Assembly: GCF_900105135.1 (NCBI RefSeq)
Contig: NZ_LT629741.1
Coordinates: forward strand, 930,001-994,000
Length of the DNA: 64,000 nt
Source: Gramella sp. MAR_2010_147
GTDB lineage: Bacteria > Bacteroidota > Bacteroidia > Flavobacteriales > Flavobacteriaceae
Reading direction: 5' to 3'
The position numbers and the translations under genes are program-made. The notes under the pieces are model-generated. The model did not search any database. It saw only the letters and a program-made list of their open reading frames with translations, and was not told the DNA's origin. Of this stretch, positions 8,100 through 16,760 are shown piece by piece. Within the stretch, counting starts at the first letter, position 1. Each line of letters opens with the position of its first letter.

Positions 8100-8201
8100 A
8101 ATAATTTGAATTATACCAATTTAAAAATAAGTTTGATGAAGAGCCTTCACTTTAGGCAATAACACTTCAATTAATTGTAACTATATTTTCAAATTAATTA
8201 T

Positions 8202-8675
8202 TTAACCCTGAACCACATCCAAAAAATAGCCATACAGTTCACCTTTTGTGATATTAGCTCCCTGCTTGATCAACGCAAAAATATCCTTATTTCTATCATC
8301 ACTAATAACTCTGGTAGAAGTATAGATGTTCACGGTATCGTCCATCAGGTTGGTCTGTAGCCACTGGTAGCCTTCTCTTGTAGTGATATCTATAGCTTCA
8401 TTTTCAACTTTGATCGCTATTAATTCTATAGTTGCCTCGGTAATACGAAATAAAAATATCTGGTTTGGTGAAAAATGTTCCAGATATTCAACCTTATTTA
8501 AAACACCTTCCCAAATAAGATCGCTGAAAATATCTAGTTCTTCTTCCGCAGCTTCGGGTTTGTCTTTTTTTATTTTTTCCCACTCATCTGCGGTAATAGA
8601 TTGCGTTGCCAGAAAATTAATAAATTCCTGATGCATTTCTTCAAACTGCTCCTTGGTTAATCTTGCGTATTTCAT
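8202..8675 (-). CDS. DUF6495-like conserved protein
   Basis: A 157-residue soluble protein without signal peptide or membrane helix. It begins KYARLTKEQFEEMHQEFINFLATQSI and has a strongly acidic middle (PEAAEEELDIFSDLIWEG) followed by alternating strands. I believe this is the flavobacterial family called DUF6495, but I recall that from its N-terminus only. No catalytic motif is apparent. It sits downstream of the ribosomal operon on the same strand, separated by a terminator, so it is probably transcribed alone. Confidence 0.65.
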   Translation of the reverse strand: MKYARLTKEQFEEMHQEFINFLATQSITADEWEKIKKDKPEAAEEELDIFSDLIWEGVLNKVEYLEHFSPNQIFLFRITEATIELIAIKVENEAIDITTREGYQWLQTNLMDDTVNIYTSTRVISDDRNKDIFALIKQGANITKGELYGYFLDVVQG

Positions 8676-8756
8676 AAATAGATAAAAATAGATCTCGCTT
8701 GCCTGCGAGATAAGTTGGACAAAGAATTTTGAATAAAAGGTCTAAATTCAATTTTA

Positions 8757-8792
8757 CTAAAAAGAAAAGCCCACTCAAAAAATGAGCAGGCT
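8757..8792 (-). terminator. Terminator of the rpsF-rpsR-rplI operon
   Basis: A 10-bp stem with two G-U pairs (8783-8792 with 8768-8777) is followed on the minus strand by TTTTCTTTTT. It lies 21 bases after the rplI stop. A T-run also follows on the plus strand. Confidence 0.75.
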
Positions 8793-8813
8793 TTTTTCTA
8801 TAAGTAAAATAAA

Positions 8814-9263
8814 TTAAGCTTCTCCTACAACGTCGAAAGAAAAGTTAGAAACTACTTCACGGTGAAAACGCAAAGTTGCATCATACTGTCCTAAACGCTT
8901 GATGTTTCCACCGGCGATGCTAATATATTTCTTTTCGATCTCTACACCTTCTTTAGCAAGAGCGTCAGCAAGGTCACCATTTGTAATGGATCCAAAAAGC
9001 TTATCCCCTGCTCCTGCCTTTGCAGTTATCTTTATCTCAAGGTTATTAAGTTTTTCAGCTTGCTTCTTAGCTTCGTCAATATGCTTTTGCTCTTTATAGG
9101 CACGCTGCTTCAAAGTTTCAGATAAAACTTTTCTTGCAGAAGGAGTTGCCAGTTCAGCAAAACCATGTGGAATAAGATAATTTCTACCGTAACCATTTTT
9201 CACAGCTACTACATCATCTTTAAAACCTAAATTATCTACGTCTTTTTTAAGTATCACTTCCAT
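8814..9263 (-). CDS. rplI: 50S ribosomal protein bL9
   Basis: The 149-residue protein starts VILKKDVDNLGFKDDVVAVKNGYGRNYLIP, the N-terminal RNA-binding domain of bL9, followed by the long connecting helix (about residues 40-75, rich in K, E, A) and the C-terminal domain. bL9 binds 23S rRNA near the L1 stalk and helps hold the reading frame. The length is typical. It is last in the rpsF-rpsR-rplI operon, 12 bases after rpsR, and is followed by a terminator. Confidence 0.97.
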   Translation of the reverse strand: MEVILKKDVDNLGFKDDVVAVKNGYGRNYLIPHGFAELATPSARKVLSETLKQRAYKEQKHIDEAKKQAEKLNNLEIKITAKAGAGDKLFGSITNGDLADALAKEGVEIEKKYISIAGGNIKRLGQYDATLRFHREVVSNFSFDVVGEA

Positions 9264-9275
9264 AACTGCCTCTTT

Positions 9276-9575
9276 TTATTTTAATAAATCACCTACGTAA
9301 GGCATTAATGCTAAATGACGAGCACGCTTAACGGCTGTAGCCACTTTTCTCTGAAACTTCAAAGAAGTACCTGTTAAACGACGAGGTAATAATTTTCCCT
9401 GCTCGTTTACAAAGCCCATTAAGAAATCTGGATCTTTGTAATCTATGTACTTAATACCAGATCTTTTAAATCTACAGTATTTTTTAGCTTTGGTAGTTTC
9501 TATATTAAGAGGAGTAAGATACCTGATCTCTCCGTCTTTTTTTCCTTTTGCTTGTTGTTCAATAGATGTTGCCAT
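9276..9575 (-). CDS. rpsR: 30S ribosomal protein bS18
   Basis: A 99-residue basic protein with [22 protein letters not shown] and the C-terminal [30 protein letters not shown] segment diagnostic of bS18. It binds the 30S platform together with bS6. The N-terminal extension of about 20 residues is usual in Flavobacteriia. It starts two bases after rpsF ends, consistent with coupled synthesis of the bS6-bS18 pair. Confidence 0.97.
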   Translation of the reverse strand: MATSIEQQAKGKKDGEIRYLTPLNIETTKAKKYCRFKRSGIKYIDYKDPDFLMGFVNEQGKLLPRRLTGTSLKFQRKVATAVKRARHLALMPYVGDLLK

Positions 9576-9577
9576 GA

Positions 9578-9916
9578 TTACGCTTTTTCCTTGTTACGTT
9601 TTCTTCTCTTTTCAGCCCAGGCTACAGCATGCTTATCTAATTTTACAGTTAGATAACGCATCATTCGCTCTTCCCTTCTGAATTCCAACTCTAATGGCTC
9701 AATAACTTCACCAGGAGCTTCATATTCAAATAAGTGATAAAAACCACTCTTCTTGTGTTGGATTGCATAAGCCAGTTTTCTTAGGCCCCAATCTTCTTTA
9801 GCTACCATCTTAGCCCCTTTAGAAACAAGAAAATCTTCGTATTTCTTAACTGTCTCCTTTATCTGCTGATCAGATAAAACGGGATTCAAGATGAAAACAG
9901 TTTCATAGTTGTTCAT
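9578..9916 (-). CDS. rpsF: 30S ribosomal protein bS6
   Basis: The 112-residue product begins [25 protein letters not shown] and contains the [27 protein letters not shown] core of bS6, with a basic C-terminus. bS6 binds 16S rRNA as a heterodimer with bS18. It is the first gene of the three-gene operon. The leader between promoter and ATG is only about 25-30 bases, so the structured S6:S18-binding leader known in other phyla is not seen here. Confidence 0.97.
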   Translation of the reverse strand: MNNYETVFILNPVLSDQQIKETVKKYEDFLVSKGAKMVAKEDWGLRKLAYAIQHKKSGFYHLFEYEAPGEVIEPLELEFRREERMMRYLTVKLDKHAVAWAEKRRKRNKEKA

Positions 9917-9944
9917 AAAAATTTACTTTAAATTAAATCGGCTG

Positions 9945-9975
9945 CAAAAATAGAACTAATTATCCGTTTTTCAAA
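9945..9975 (-). promoter_or_regulatory. Promoter of the rpsF operon
   Basis: On the minus strand TTTG (9975-9972) and TATTTTTG (9952-9945) are separated by exactly 19 bases, matching the Bacteroidota primary sigma consensus. The -7 element lies 29 bases before the rpsF ATG. Confidence 0.82.
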
Positions 9976-10078
9976 GCATAATAAGTAGGATAAAACACTA
10001 TTTTTACCGGTGAAAAAAAATTTGCCTTGTATTTCTTATATTTAATGAGTAATATTGTTAGTGACTAACCTATAGATC

Positions 10079-10789
10079 GTGGAAGAAGTTTTACTTAAAT
10101 GTGCTGTTGTTGATGATTCGAGCCTGCAAAGGTTATCTATCGTCAAATTAATAAAAGATCATCCTAATTTAAAACTGGTAGCAGAATATAATAATGCTAT
10201 AGAAACCAAGAATGGCCTGTTGGATACCGAAACCGACCTTATTTTTCTTGATATAGAAATGCCAATCTTATCTGGTTTTGAACTCCTGGATAATCTACCT
10301 AACAAGCCACAAATTGTATTCGTAACCGGTAAAACCAAATATGCCTTTAAAGCATTTGATTATGATGCGGTAGATTACATTCACAAACCGGTAACGAAAG
10401 AAAGATTTAACAATGCTGTTAATAAAGCTGTGAACCTATATAAGCTGAAACATCAGACTCCGGTTCCAGAAGATGATGACTTTATCTTTGTAAAGAGCAA
10501 TTTAAAAAATAGAAAAGTATTTCTAGGTAAGCTGAAATATATTCAGGCGCTCGGGGATTATGTAAAGTTTGTCACTGAGAAAGATAACTTTGTAGTTCTT
10601 GCTACCATGAAGTCTTTTGAGAAGCAACTTCCTAATGAACGTTTTCTTAGAACACATAAATCCTATATCGTGAATCTTGAGAAGATCGAAAGGTATAACA
10701 GTAAGAATATTGAAATCGACAAGGAAAAACTTCCATTAAGCCGTCATAAAAAAGCGAATCTTGTAGAAGCACTAAGCGCGATACAATAG
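10079..10789 (+). CDS. LytTR-type response regulator
   Basis: A 236-residue cytoplasmic two-component regulator. The N-terminal receiver domain (about residues 6-125) has the acidic pair in VVDDS, the phospho-accepting aspartate in LIFLDIEMP, and the lysine in YIHKPVTKERF. The C-terminal LytTR DNA-binding domain (about 140-235) has FLGKLKYIQALGDYVKF and FLRTHKSYIVNL. The start is GTG, since an in-frame TAG sits four bases before it and no ATG fits. No histidine kinase gene is adjacent, so it is an orphan by position. A bidirectional terminator follows. Confidence 0.92.
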   Translation: MEEVLLKCAVVDDSSLQRLSIVKLIKDHPNLKLVAEYNNAIETKNGLLDTETDLIFLDIEMPILSGFELLDNLPNKPQIVFVTGKTKYAFKAFDYDAVDYIHKPVTKERFNNAVNKAVNLYKLKHQTPVPEDDDFIFVKSNLKNRKVFLGKLKYIQALGDYVKFVTEKDNFVVLATMKSFEKQLPNERFLRTHKSYIVNLEKIERYNSKNIEIDKEKLPLSRHKKANLVEALSAIQ

Positions 10790-10812
10790 AATCGAAAAAA
10801 TATATAGATTAA

Positions 10813-10838
10813 AGCCATCTTTAAAGATGGCTTTTTTT
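10813..10838. terminator. Terminator between the LytTR regulator and priA
   Basis: A perfect 20-base palindrome (10813-10832, arms AGCCATCTTT and complement) is followed by a T-run on the plus strand and overlaps the priA stop codon (10837-10839). It ends the regulator transcript and may also serve priA. Confidence 0.8.
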
Positions 10839-13290
10839 ATTGAGGATCTACATTCACTACTACCTTAACAGACCTATATGCGCCTATGGCTCTAAAACTG
10901 TTAAGAATACGGTGAACCATATTTTTAGTTTTGCCTAAAGATTGCTTTTGAGGGATCTTAATTAAGATATTCTTGTAATATTCATTCCTGATTCTTGCCA
11001 CAGGAGGAAATTCTGGTCCTAAGACATAACGATCAAAAACATTTTCCAGGGCACGGGCTAACCACTCTGCAGCCTCATTAGTTTTTGAGTAGTCCCTGCA
11101 TTTTAACGTCAACCGTATTAATCGGTAATAAGGCGGATACTGGTATTGATACCGATCTTCCAATTGCTCCTTATACATCTCACTATAATCACCCGTAGAC
11201 ACCTGCTGAATAATTCTATGATGTGGATTATAGGTTTGAATAAGGACCTTCCCCCTTTTCTTGGTTCTCCCAGATCTTCCTGCAACCTGTAGCATTAACT
11301 GAAAACTTCTCTCGTGAGCCCTGAAATCAGGAAAATTAAGAAGATTATCAGCGTTCATAATACCAACAAGACTTACTTTTCTAAAATCCAGTCCCTTGGT
11401 AAGCATTTGGGTTCCAATAAGAATATTGGTTTCCTGGGCTTCAAAAGCCTGGATAATCTTTTCATAGGCATGCTTGCCTCTGGTAGTATCCTGATCCATT
11501 CTGGCGATCTTTGACTTCGGAAATAAAGCTTTTAATTCCGTTTCCACCTGCTCAGTACCAAATCCCTTTGTAGAGACTTCATTACTCCCACAGGCCATAC
11601 ACTGGTGCTGCATTGCGATATGATAGCCACAATAATGGCATCGCAACTGGTTATTATGACTATGATAGGTTAAACTTACATCGCAGTTAGGACATTGCGG
11701 AGAGTGTCCACAGGTATTACATTCTAAAATTGGAGAGAAGCCTCTTCTATTCTGAAAAAGAATTACCTGTTCTTCCTCTTTCAGGCTTTCTCGAATTTCT
11801 TCAATAAGTCTTTCAGAAAAATGACCTGTCATTTTCTTTTTTCGATGAGCCGTTTTAATATCTACCACTTCCACTTCGGGCATCAAAACATTCCCAAAAC
11901 GCCTTGTTAATTCAACTAAAGAATATTTATTATGCTCAGCATTGAAATACGATTCTATAGATGGTGTTGCAGAACCAAGAATGATATTTGCTTTGAACAT
12001 ATTTGCCAGAACTACTGCAGCATCCCTGGCATGATATCTTGGAGCGGGGTCAAATTGCTTAAAGGTAGATTCATGCTCCTCATCTACCACTACAAGGCCT
12101 AAATCCTGAAATGGCAAAAATATGCAGGATCTGGCTCCAATTACGATCTTCCCTTTATTGGTGTTTTCCAGCACCTTGCGATAAATTTCAACTCTTTCAT
12201 TCACCGAGTATTTGCTGTGATACACCAAAACTTTTTCACCAAAATAATTTTGAAGCCGTTTAATTAACTGCGTAGTTAAGGCAATTTCTGGAAGTAAGTA
12301 TAAAGCCTGTTTGCCATTATTTATTGCTTCTTCTATTAAACGAATATAGATTTCTGTCTTTCCAGAAGATGTCACTCCATGTAATAAACAAACCTTATTT
12401 TCCTTAAAATTCTCTTTTATTTCCTGGAATGCTACCTGCTGACTTTTATTCAAATTTATTTCATGAGAAGTAATTTCCCCGGTAAAAACAACCCGGTCTG
12501 TCTCCTCATAAAAATCCTCCAAAATGTTTTTATCAATTAAACTTTTGAGAATTGAAGCTGTTCCTCCAGATTCTTTGAGCAATTCTTTAACCTTAAGAGG
12601 TTTTTTAGATCTTGCTGTTAGAGAAAAGTAAGAAAGCAGTAACTCTCTTTGTTTAGGAGCCCTTGAAAGTTCATCTAAAAGCTGATGCATTTCACTTTCA
12701 GCTTCGAACGCAGGATTCAACTTTATATACCTTACCTCTTTTGCTTTGAATTGTTCGTAGACTTCCTGGTTTAAAACTACCAGGTTTTTAGCAACCAGTT
12801 TATTTATAACCGGCAGTACTTTTTTACGATCCAGTAATTGCTCAATCTCCTGGATCTTCATCGAAGATTGTCGCTGCAAAGCTTCTACAACAAGGTATTC
12901 ATCATCATTCAGGTCTTCTATTTCTATCTCTGAATCTTTCGAGAGCTTCACGATACTTTCACTCTCCAGTAGGAAAGCACCAGGCAGCGCAGCACGCATT
13001 ACATCACCCTCCGCACATAGATAGTAGCTGGCGATCCAATGCCAAAATGCAAGTTGTTCCTTTGTAAGTAATGGCGTTTCATCGAGTATTTGATGAATAG
13101 GTTTTGCTTCATAGACTTCAGGTGGATTTTGATGAATTTCCGCAACAATACCAGTGTAGATCTTCTTCTTACCAAACTGCACTGCAATTCGCATTCCCGG
13201 CTGAATAAATTCAGCTTCTTCCTGAGTAAGACTATAGGTGAAACGCTTTTCAAGAGGTAAAGGCAGAATTAGATCAGCGAAATAGGGCAT
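10837..13290 (-). CDS. priA: Primosomal protein N' (replication restart helicase)
   Basis: The 817-residue superfamily 2 helicase restarts stalled replication forks by loading the replicative helicase. The N-terminal DNA-binding domain begins FADLILPLPLEKRFTYSL. The helicase core has Walker A in HGVTSSGKTEIY (about residue 305), a DEEH box, GSATPSIES, and a zinc-binding insert with paired cysteines in CNTCGHSPQCPNC, CHYCGY and CMACG. The QVAGRSGR motif VI and C-terminal domain are present. Length is slightly above the E. coli protein. It appears monocistronic. Confidence 0.97.
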   Translation of the reverse strand: MPYFADLILPLPLEKRFTYSLTQEEAEFIQPGMRIAVQFGKKKIYTGIVAEIHQNPPEVYEAKPIHQILDETPLLTKEQLAFWHWIASYYLCAEGDVMRAALPGAFLLESESIVKLSKDSEIEIEDLNDDEYLVVEALQRQSSMKIQEIEQLLDRKKVLPVINKLVAKNLVVLNQEVYEQFKAKEVRYIKLNPAFEAESEMHQLLDELSRAPKQRELLLSYFSLTARSKKPLKVKELLKESGGTASILKSLIDKNILEDFYEETDRVVFTGEITSHEINLNKSQQVAFQEIKENFKENKVCLLHGVTSSGKTEIYIRLIEEAINNGKQALYLLPEIALTTQLIKRLQNYFGEKVLVYHSKYSVNERVEIYRKVLENTNKGKIVIGARSCIFLPFQDLGLVVVDEEHESTFKQFDPAPRYHARDAAVVLANMFKANIILGSATPSIESYFNAEHNKYSLVELTRRFGNVLMPEVEVVDIKTAHRKKKMTGHFSERLIEEIRESLKEEEQVILFQNRRGFSPILECNTCGHSPQCPNCDVSLTYHSHNNQLRCHYCGYHIAMQHQCMACGSNEVSTKGFGTEQVETELKALFPKSKIARMDQDTTRGKHAYEKIIQAFEAQETNILIGTQMLTKGLDFRKVSLVGIMNADNLLNFPDFRAHERSFQLMLQVAGRSGRTKKRGKVLIQTYNPHHRIIQQVSTGDYSEMYKEQLEDRYQYQYPPYYRLIRLTLKCRDYSKTNEAAEWLARALENVFDRYVLGPEFPPVARIRNEYYKNILIKIPQKQSLGKTKNMVHRILNSFRAIGAYRSVKVVVNVDPQ

Positions 13291-13315
13291 TTAAAACTTA
13301 TTGGTTTATTCAATA

Positions 13316-13338
13316 GAAAAAGCTGCTTTCAAAGCAAC
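13316..13338 (-). terminator. Weak terminator after the DUF2147 gene
   Basis: On the minus strand a GTTGC / GCAGC stem (13338-13334, 13326-13322), extendable by A-T pairs, is followed by TTTTT. It lies between the DUF2147 gene and priA. Confidence 0.5.
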
Positions 13339-13431
13339 CTACTTTTACTATAGAATTCAAAAATATTAAGAATCTTTAGTTTTTAAAAGTAAGCTGAAAC
13401 TTTAAGAGCAGCTTTCAAATTTTTAAAAATA

Positions 13432-13854
13432 TCAATCGGCTCTACGCCATATTTTCGTTTTGTAAAAAAGTGAAATATAACCTCTAACATTCAACACATC
13501 AGGATTATCATCATCCAACCATATTTTACAGCGATATTCTTTTCCGGTTTTAGGATCCACTATCGTTCCTCCTGCATATTCATCTCCATCTTTTTTAAGA
13601 CCTTTCATTAATTCCATCCCTTCTACAGGTTCGTTCTTTAAATCACCTTCACATTTGGTACAGCGACGATTTCGATCCTCTTCATTCAATATTCTATCTA
13701 CTTTCCCGTAAATCTCATCGCCTTTCTCATAAATCTCGATAATAGAATTCACCTTTCCTTCTTTATTTGTATTCTCCCATCTACCCAGCACTTCCTGTGC
13801 CTGTAAATTGAATGGAATACTCATTAAAAAGACAAAATATACCGCGATTTTCAT
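13432..13854 (-). CDS. DUF2147 exported protein
   Basis: A 140-residue protein with a signal peptide (KIAVYFVFLMSIPFNLQAQ) and one DUF2147 domain: VLGRWENTNKEGK at its start, EIYGKVDRIL, the GMELMKGL segment, and WLDDDNPDVLNVRGYISLFYKTKIW at the end. DUF2147 proteins are small periplasmic beta-barrel-like proteins of unknown role, sometimes compared with lipocalins. Two cysteines in CTKC could form a disulfide. It lies one base after the chalcone-isomerase-like gene and is certainly co-transcribed with it. Confidence 0.88.
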   Translation of the reverse strand: MKIAVYFVFLMSIPFNLQAQEVLGRWENTNKEGKVNSIIEIYEKGDEIYGKVDRILNEEDRNRRCTKCEGDLKNEPVEGMELMKGLKKDGDEYAGGTIVDPKTGKEYRCKIWLDDDNPDVLNVRGYISLFYKTKIWRRAD

Positions 13855-13855
13855 A

Positions 13856-14419
13856 TTATTTACCTAGCATGGCTTCTTTCAAGTCATCATCTGCAGGCTT
13901 ATTAGATAACCAAATTCCAAAAAGCGCTTTTTTGAAATCCATGCCATCTATAGTACCCAACTCTTTATCATTCTTATATACTGAAACTCCTGTATCTGGA
14001 ATAAAAACTATGTCAAAAACATCATTCTTCTTAATGTCTTCCATGAAAAAATCCTGGAATTTTTTGATTTTTGAAGAAAGAGGCTTTGTATTTCCATTAG
14101 TAGAATTTTCAAAACCTTCATTTACAGCATCCATCATTTTTTCACTTGTAATAAGCTTAGAAACGATGTGAAGTTTAATACTCATAGGCTGGTTTGCCGA
14201 AATAATTTCCGAAGCATTTGAAGATTTTTTTGAAAGATAAAGTCCGCCTGCATATAGATCTATCCATAACTTTTCTCTTACCCCTGCTCCATTAAGATTT
14301 AAGGTGTGACTTTGATAGGTTTCAGTATTTGGAAGATTAACTCCGCCAACTTCAGTTTGAGCAGATACGAATCCTATGCTCATAAAAGCCACAATTGTAA
14401 AGACTAGTGTTTTCATCAT
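13856..14419 (-). CDS. Chalcone-isomerase-like exported protein
   Basis: The 187-residue product has a signal peptide ending SIGFVSAQ, then a chalcone-isomerase-fold domain with GAGVREKLWIDLYAGGLYLS near residues 45-65, the MSIKLHIVSKLI strand, and GTIDGMDFKKALFGIWLSNKPADDDLKEAMLG at the C-terminus. Bacterial members do not make flavonoids; the fold probably binds fatty acids or similar ligands in the periplasm. Two adjacent ATG codons (14419 and 14416) can serve as start. It forms a two-gene operon with the DUF2147 protein. Confidence 0.85.
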   Translation of the reverse strand: MMKTLVFTIVAFMSIGFVSAQTEVGGVNLPNTETYQSHTLNLNGAGVREKLWIDLYAGGLYLSKKSSNASEIISANQPMSIKLHIVSKLITSEKMMDAVNEGFENSTNGNTKPLSSKIKKFQDFFMEDIKKNDVFDIVFIPDTGVSVYKNDKELGTIDGMDFKKALFGIWLSNKPADDDLKEAMLGK

Positions 14420-14443
14420 AAATTTGGTTTTAATTAATTAAAG

Positions 14444-15367
14444 TTATTTAAAATTTTTCTTCAGCTTTATCAGGGATGCATTTAATTCAAAACCTAAAAG
14501 CAACATATTGGAATTAAGCCATATATAGAACATCAAAATTAATAAGGCTCCTATAGATCCATACAACTCATTATAATTTGAAAAGTTCGTGATATAGATA
14601 CTAAACAAAACCGTGGTTATCATAATTAATACCGTGGTAAAAAATGCGCCTACCGAAAAAAACCTTGCCTGCCTGGCTTCCCGGGTTCCAAAATAATATA
14701 AAATAGCTACCGCTGTATAAATTAATATTACAAATCCAATATATTGTATAAGACTCGCTCCAAACCCATCATTATTTACGATCCCTAAATCACTTAGATC
14801 GTCTATTGCATAAGTCATATACACTGCACCTATTACCGATATTAGCAACAACAATGCCAATATAAGCGAAACTCCCACAGCCACAGCGTATTGACGCGGA
14901 ATTGAACGATTTGTTCTGGTGTGATAACTAAATTCAAATCCTGTAAAAATCGCATTTACCCCGTTAGTCATCAAAAAAATGGATAAGATGAAGGCAACAG
15001 ATAGTAAGCCGCCTCGCGGCGTACTGGCGATATCTTCAAAAATATTACCGAAGAAATCTGAAGTTTCTGGCGGCAGCAAAGTATCCATGAACAAAAGGAA
15101 TTCAATTTGAAAATCGTCTATAAAAGTGATATATGGAATAAGGTTAAGTACAAATAACAAGAACGGGAAGATCGCCATAAAAAAGCTAAATGCTATTGAA
15201 CTTGCCCTGGTAGAGAATGTTCCCCTAACGATACCTCCCCAATAAATGATCCAGAGATTATAAAGCGATAAGCCTTCAAGTCCAGGTAGAATGATCTTCT
15301 TGGTCTTTTGCTTCCACCATGCTGAAAATTCTTCAATTTTAGATTTGATCGCTTTCTCCGGGGCCAT
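14444..15367 (-). CDS. YihY/BrkB family inner membrane protein
   Basis: A 307-residue membrane protein with about six transmembrane helices. After a cytoplasmic N-terminus come RASSIAFSFFMAIFPFLLF, the family signature around the first helix, and later NGVNAIFTGFEFSYHTRTNRS and FYIWLNSNMLLLGFELNA near the end. The family was once called ribonuclease BN by mistake; its true function is unknown. It starts one base after the nadC stop, so the two are co-transcribed, and it precedes the chalcone-isomerase gene. Confidence 0.92.
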   Translation of the reverse strand: MAPEKAIKSKIEEFSAWWKQKTKKIILPGLEGLSLYNLWIIYWGGIVRGTFSTRASSIAFSFFMAIFPFLLFVLNLIPYITFIDDFQIEFLLFMDTLLPPETSDFFGNIFEDIASTPRGGLLSVAFILSIFLMTNGVNAIFTGFEFSYHTRTNRSIPRQYAVAVGVSLILALLLLISVIGAVYMTYAIDDLSDLGIVNNDGFGASLIQYIGFVILIYTAVAILYYFGTREARQARFFSVGAFFTTVLIMITTVLFSIYITNFSNYNELYGSIGALLILMFYIWLNSNMLLLGFELNASLIKLKKNFK

Positions 15368-15368
15368 G

Positions 15369-16226
15369 CTATACGGCTTTTAAACTCAGATCAAGGTTAT
15401 AAACGGAGTGAGTTAAAGCTCCACTGGAAATAAAATCCACACCACATTCAGCATAGCTTCTAGCGGTTTCAAGTGTAATTCCACCGCTGGACTCTGTGAG
15501 ACATTTACCATTTATGAGCTCTACAGCCTTACGAGTATCTTCATAATTAAAATTATCAATAAGAATTCTATAAACTCCTTCTGTTTTAAGAATTTCCTTG
15601 ATTTCATTTATGTTTCTGGCTTCTACGATAATTTTAAGATCCAGACCTTTTTCATTTAGATAAAGCTTAGTCTTTTCAATAGCTTTTGTGATTCCTCCTG
15701 CAAAATCTATATGGTTGTCCTTTAACATCACCATATCATACAACGCAAAACGGTGATTCTCACCTCCTCCAATTTTAACCGCCCATTTTTCAAGAGCCCG
15801 AATTCCCGGAGTTGTTTTTCGTGTATCAAGAATTTTAGTGTTTGTACCTGCTAATTTCTGAACAAATTCTGCTGTTTTTGTAGCAATGGCGCTCATACGT
15901 TGCATTGCATTTAATACCAGCCTTTCAGATTTTAGGATAGATTGCGAAGAGCCTTCCACATAAAAAACAATGTCACCTTTCTTAATCAAATCGCCATCTT
16001 CCTTTAAAACATCTATCTTAAAATCTTTGTCAACGTATTGAAATACTCTTTTAGCAAACTCAACACCCGCAAGGACTCCTCTATCTTTCACAAGTAATTT
16101 GGCCTTTCCGTTTGCATGGGAAGGAATGCATGCGAGGGAACTGTGATCTCCATCACCTACATCTTCTCTAATTGCATTCTCAATAATTAATTCAATTTCT
16201 TTTTCAAATTGTTCCGGTGAGATCAT
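15369..16226 (-). CDS. nadC: Nicotinate-nucleotide diphosphorylase (carboxylating)
   Basis: The 285-residue enzyme converts quinolinate and PRPP to nicotinate mononucleotide in de novo NAD synthesis. It shows EDVGDGDHSS near residue 20, the QRMSAIATKTAEFV helix, the DTRKTTPGIRALEKWAVKIGGGENHRFALYDMVMLKDNH block (about residues 136-175) that binds PRPP and quinolinate, and the C-terminal ESSGGITLETARSYAECGVDFISSGALTHS. Length is typical. It is divergent from rlmH. Confidence 0.97.
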   Translation of the reverse strand: MISPEQFEKEIELIIENAIREDVGDGDHSSLACIPSHANGKAKLLVKDRGVLAGVEFAKRVFQYVDKDFKIDVLKEDGDLIKKGDIVFYVEGSSQSILKSERLVLNAMQRMSAIATKTAEFVQKLAGTNTKILDTRKTTPGIRALEKWAVKIGGGENHRFALYDMVMLKDNHIDFAGGITKAIEKTKLYLNEKGLDLKIIVEARNINEIKEILKTEGVYRILIDNFNYEDTRKAVELINGKCLTESSGGITLETARSYAECGVDFISSGALTHSVYNLDLSLKAV

Positions 16227-16236
16227 TTTCTCTGCT

Positions 16237-16244
16237 TATTTTTG
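16237..16244 (+). promoter_or_regulatory. Probable -7 promoter element of rlmH-rdgB
   Basis: TATTTTTG matches TAnnTTTG and lies 33 bases before the rlmH ATG. No TTTG is found at the usual distance upstream. Confidence 0.5.
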
Positions 16245-16277
16245 TAAATGTAGTAAAGTCTGTACTAAAATCACGGG

Positions 16278-16751
16278 ATGACGATAAAATTAGTCTGTAT
16301 TGGGAAAACAGATAAAAAAGAACTGGAAGCGCTTATAAAGACCTATCAGAAAAGACTTCAGCATTATATAAAGTTTGAATTTGAAATAATACCAGATCTT
16401 AAGAAAACAAAACATCTGGATGAGAATCAACAAAAATCCAAGGAAGGAGAATTGATCCTTTCTGGATTTCAAAATTCAGATTTCGTTGTTTTGCTCGATG
16501 AAAACGGAAAACAGTTTTCTTCAGAAAGCTTTTCAGAATATATTCAGAAACGAATGAATACGGGCCTGAAAAGGCTCATTTTTGTAATTGGAGGGCCCTA
16601 TGGTTTTTCAGAAGAAGTTTATAAAAGAGCTGATTCCAAAATCTCTCTTTCCAAAATGACATTTTCTCATCAAATGGTAAGAGTATTTTTTACTGAGCAA
16701 TTGTACCGAGCCTTTACCATCTTAAAAAACGAACCCTATCACCATAGATAA
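16278..16751 (+). CDS. rlmH: 23S rRNA (pseudouridine-1915-N3) methyltransferase
   Basis: A 157-residue SPOUT-class methyltransferase that modifies pseudouridine 1915 in helix 69 of 23S rRNA. The C-terminal part has the SAM-binding knot: LIFVIGGPYGFSEEVYKRAD and LSKMTFSHQMVRVFFTEQLYRAFTI, and it ends in EPYHHR, the characteristic RlmH tail. Length is normal. It is the first gene of a pair with rdgB, nine bases downstream. Confidence 0.97.
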   Translation: MTIKLVCIGKTDKKELEALIKTYQKRLQHYIKFEFEIIPDLKKTKHLDENQQKSKEGELILSGFQNSDFVVLLDENGKQFSSESFSEYIQKRMNTGLKRLIFVIGGPYGFSEEVYKRADSKISLSKMTFSHQMVRVFFTEQLYRAFTILKNEPYHHR

Positions 16752-16760
16752 TCATTACAC

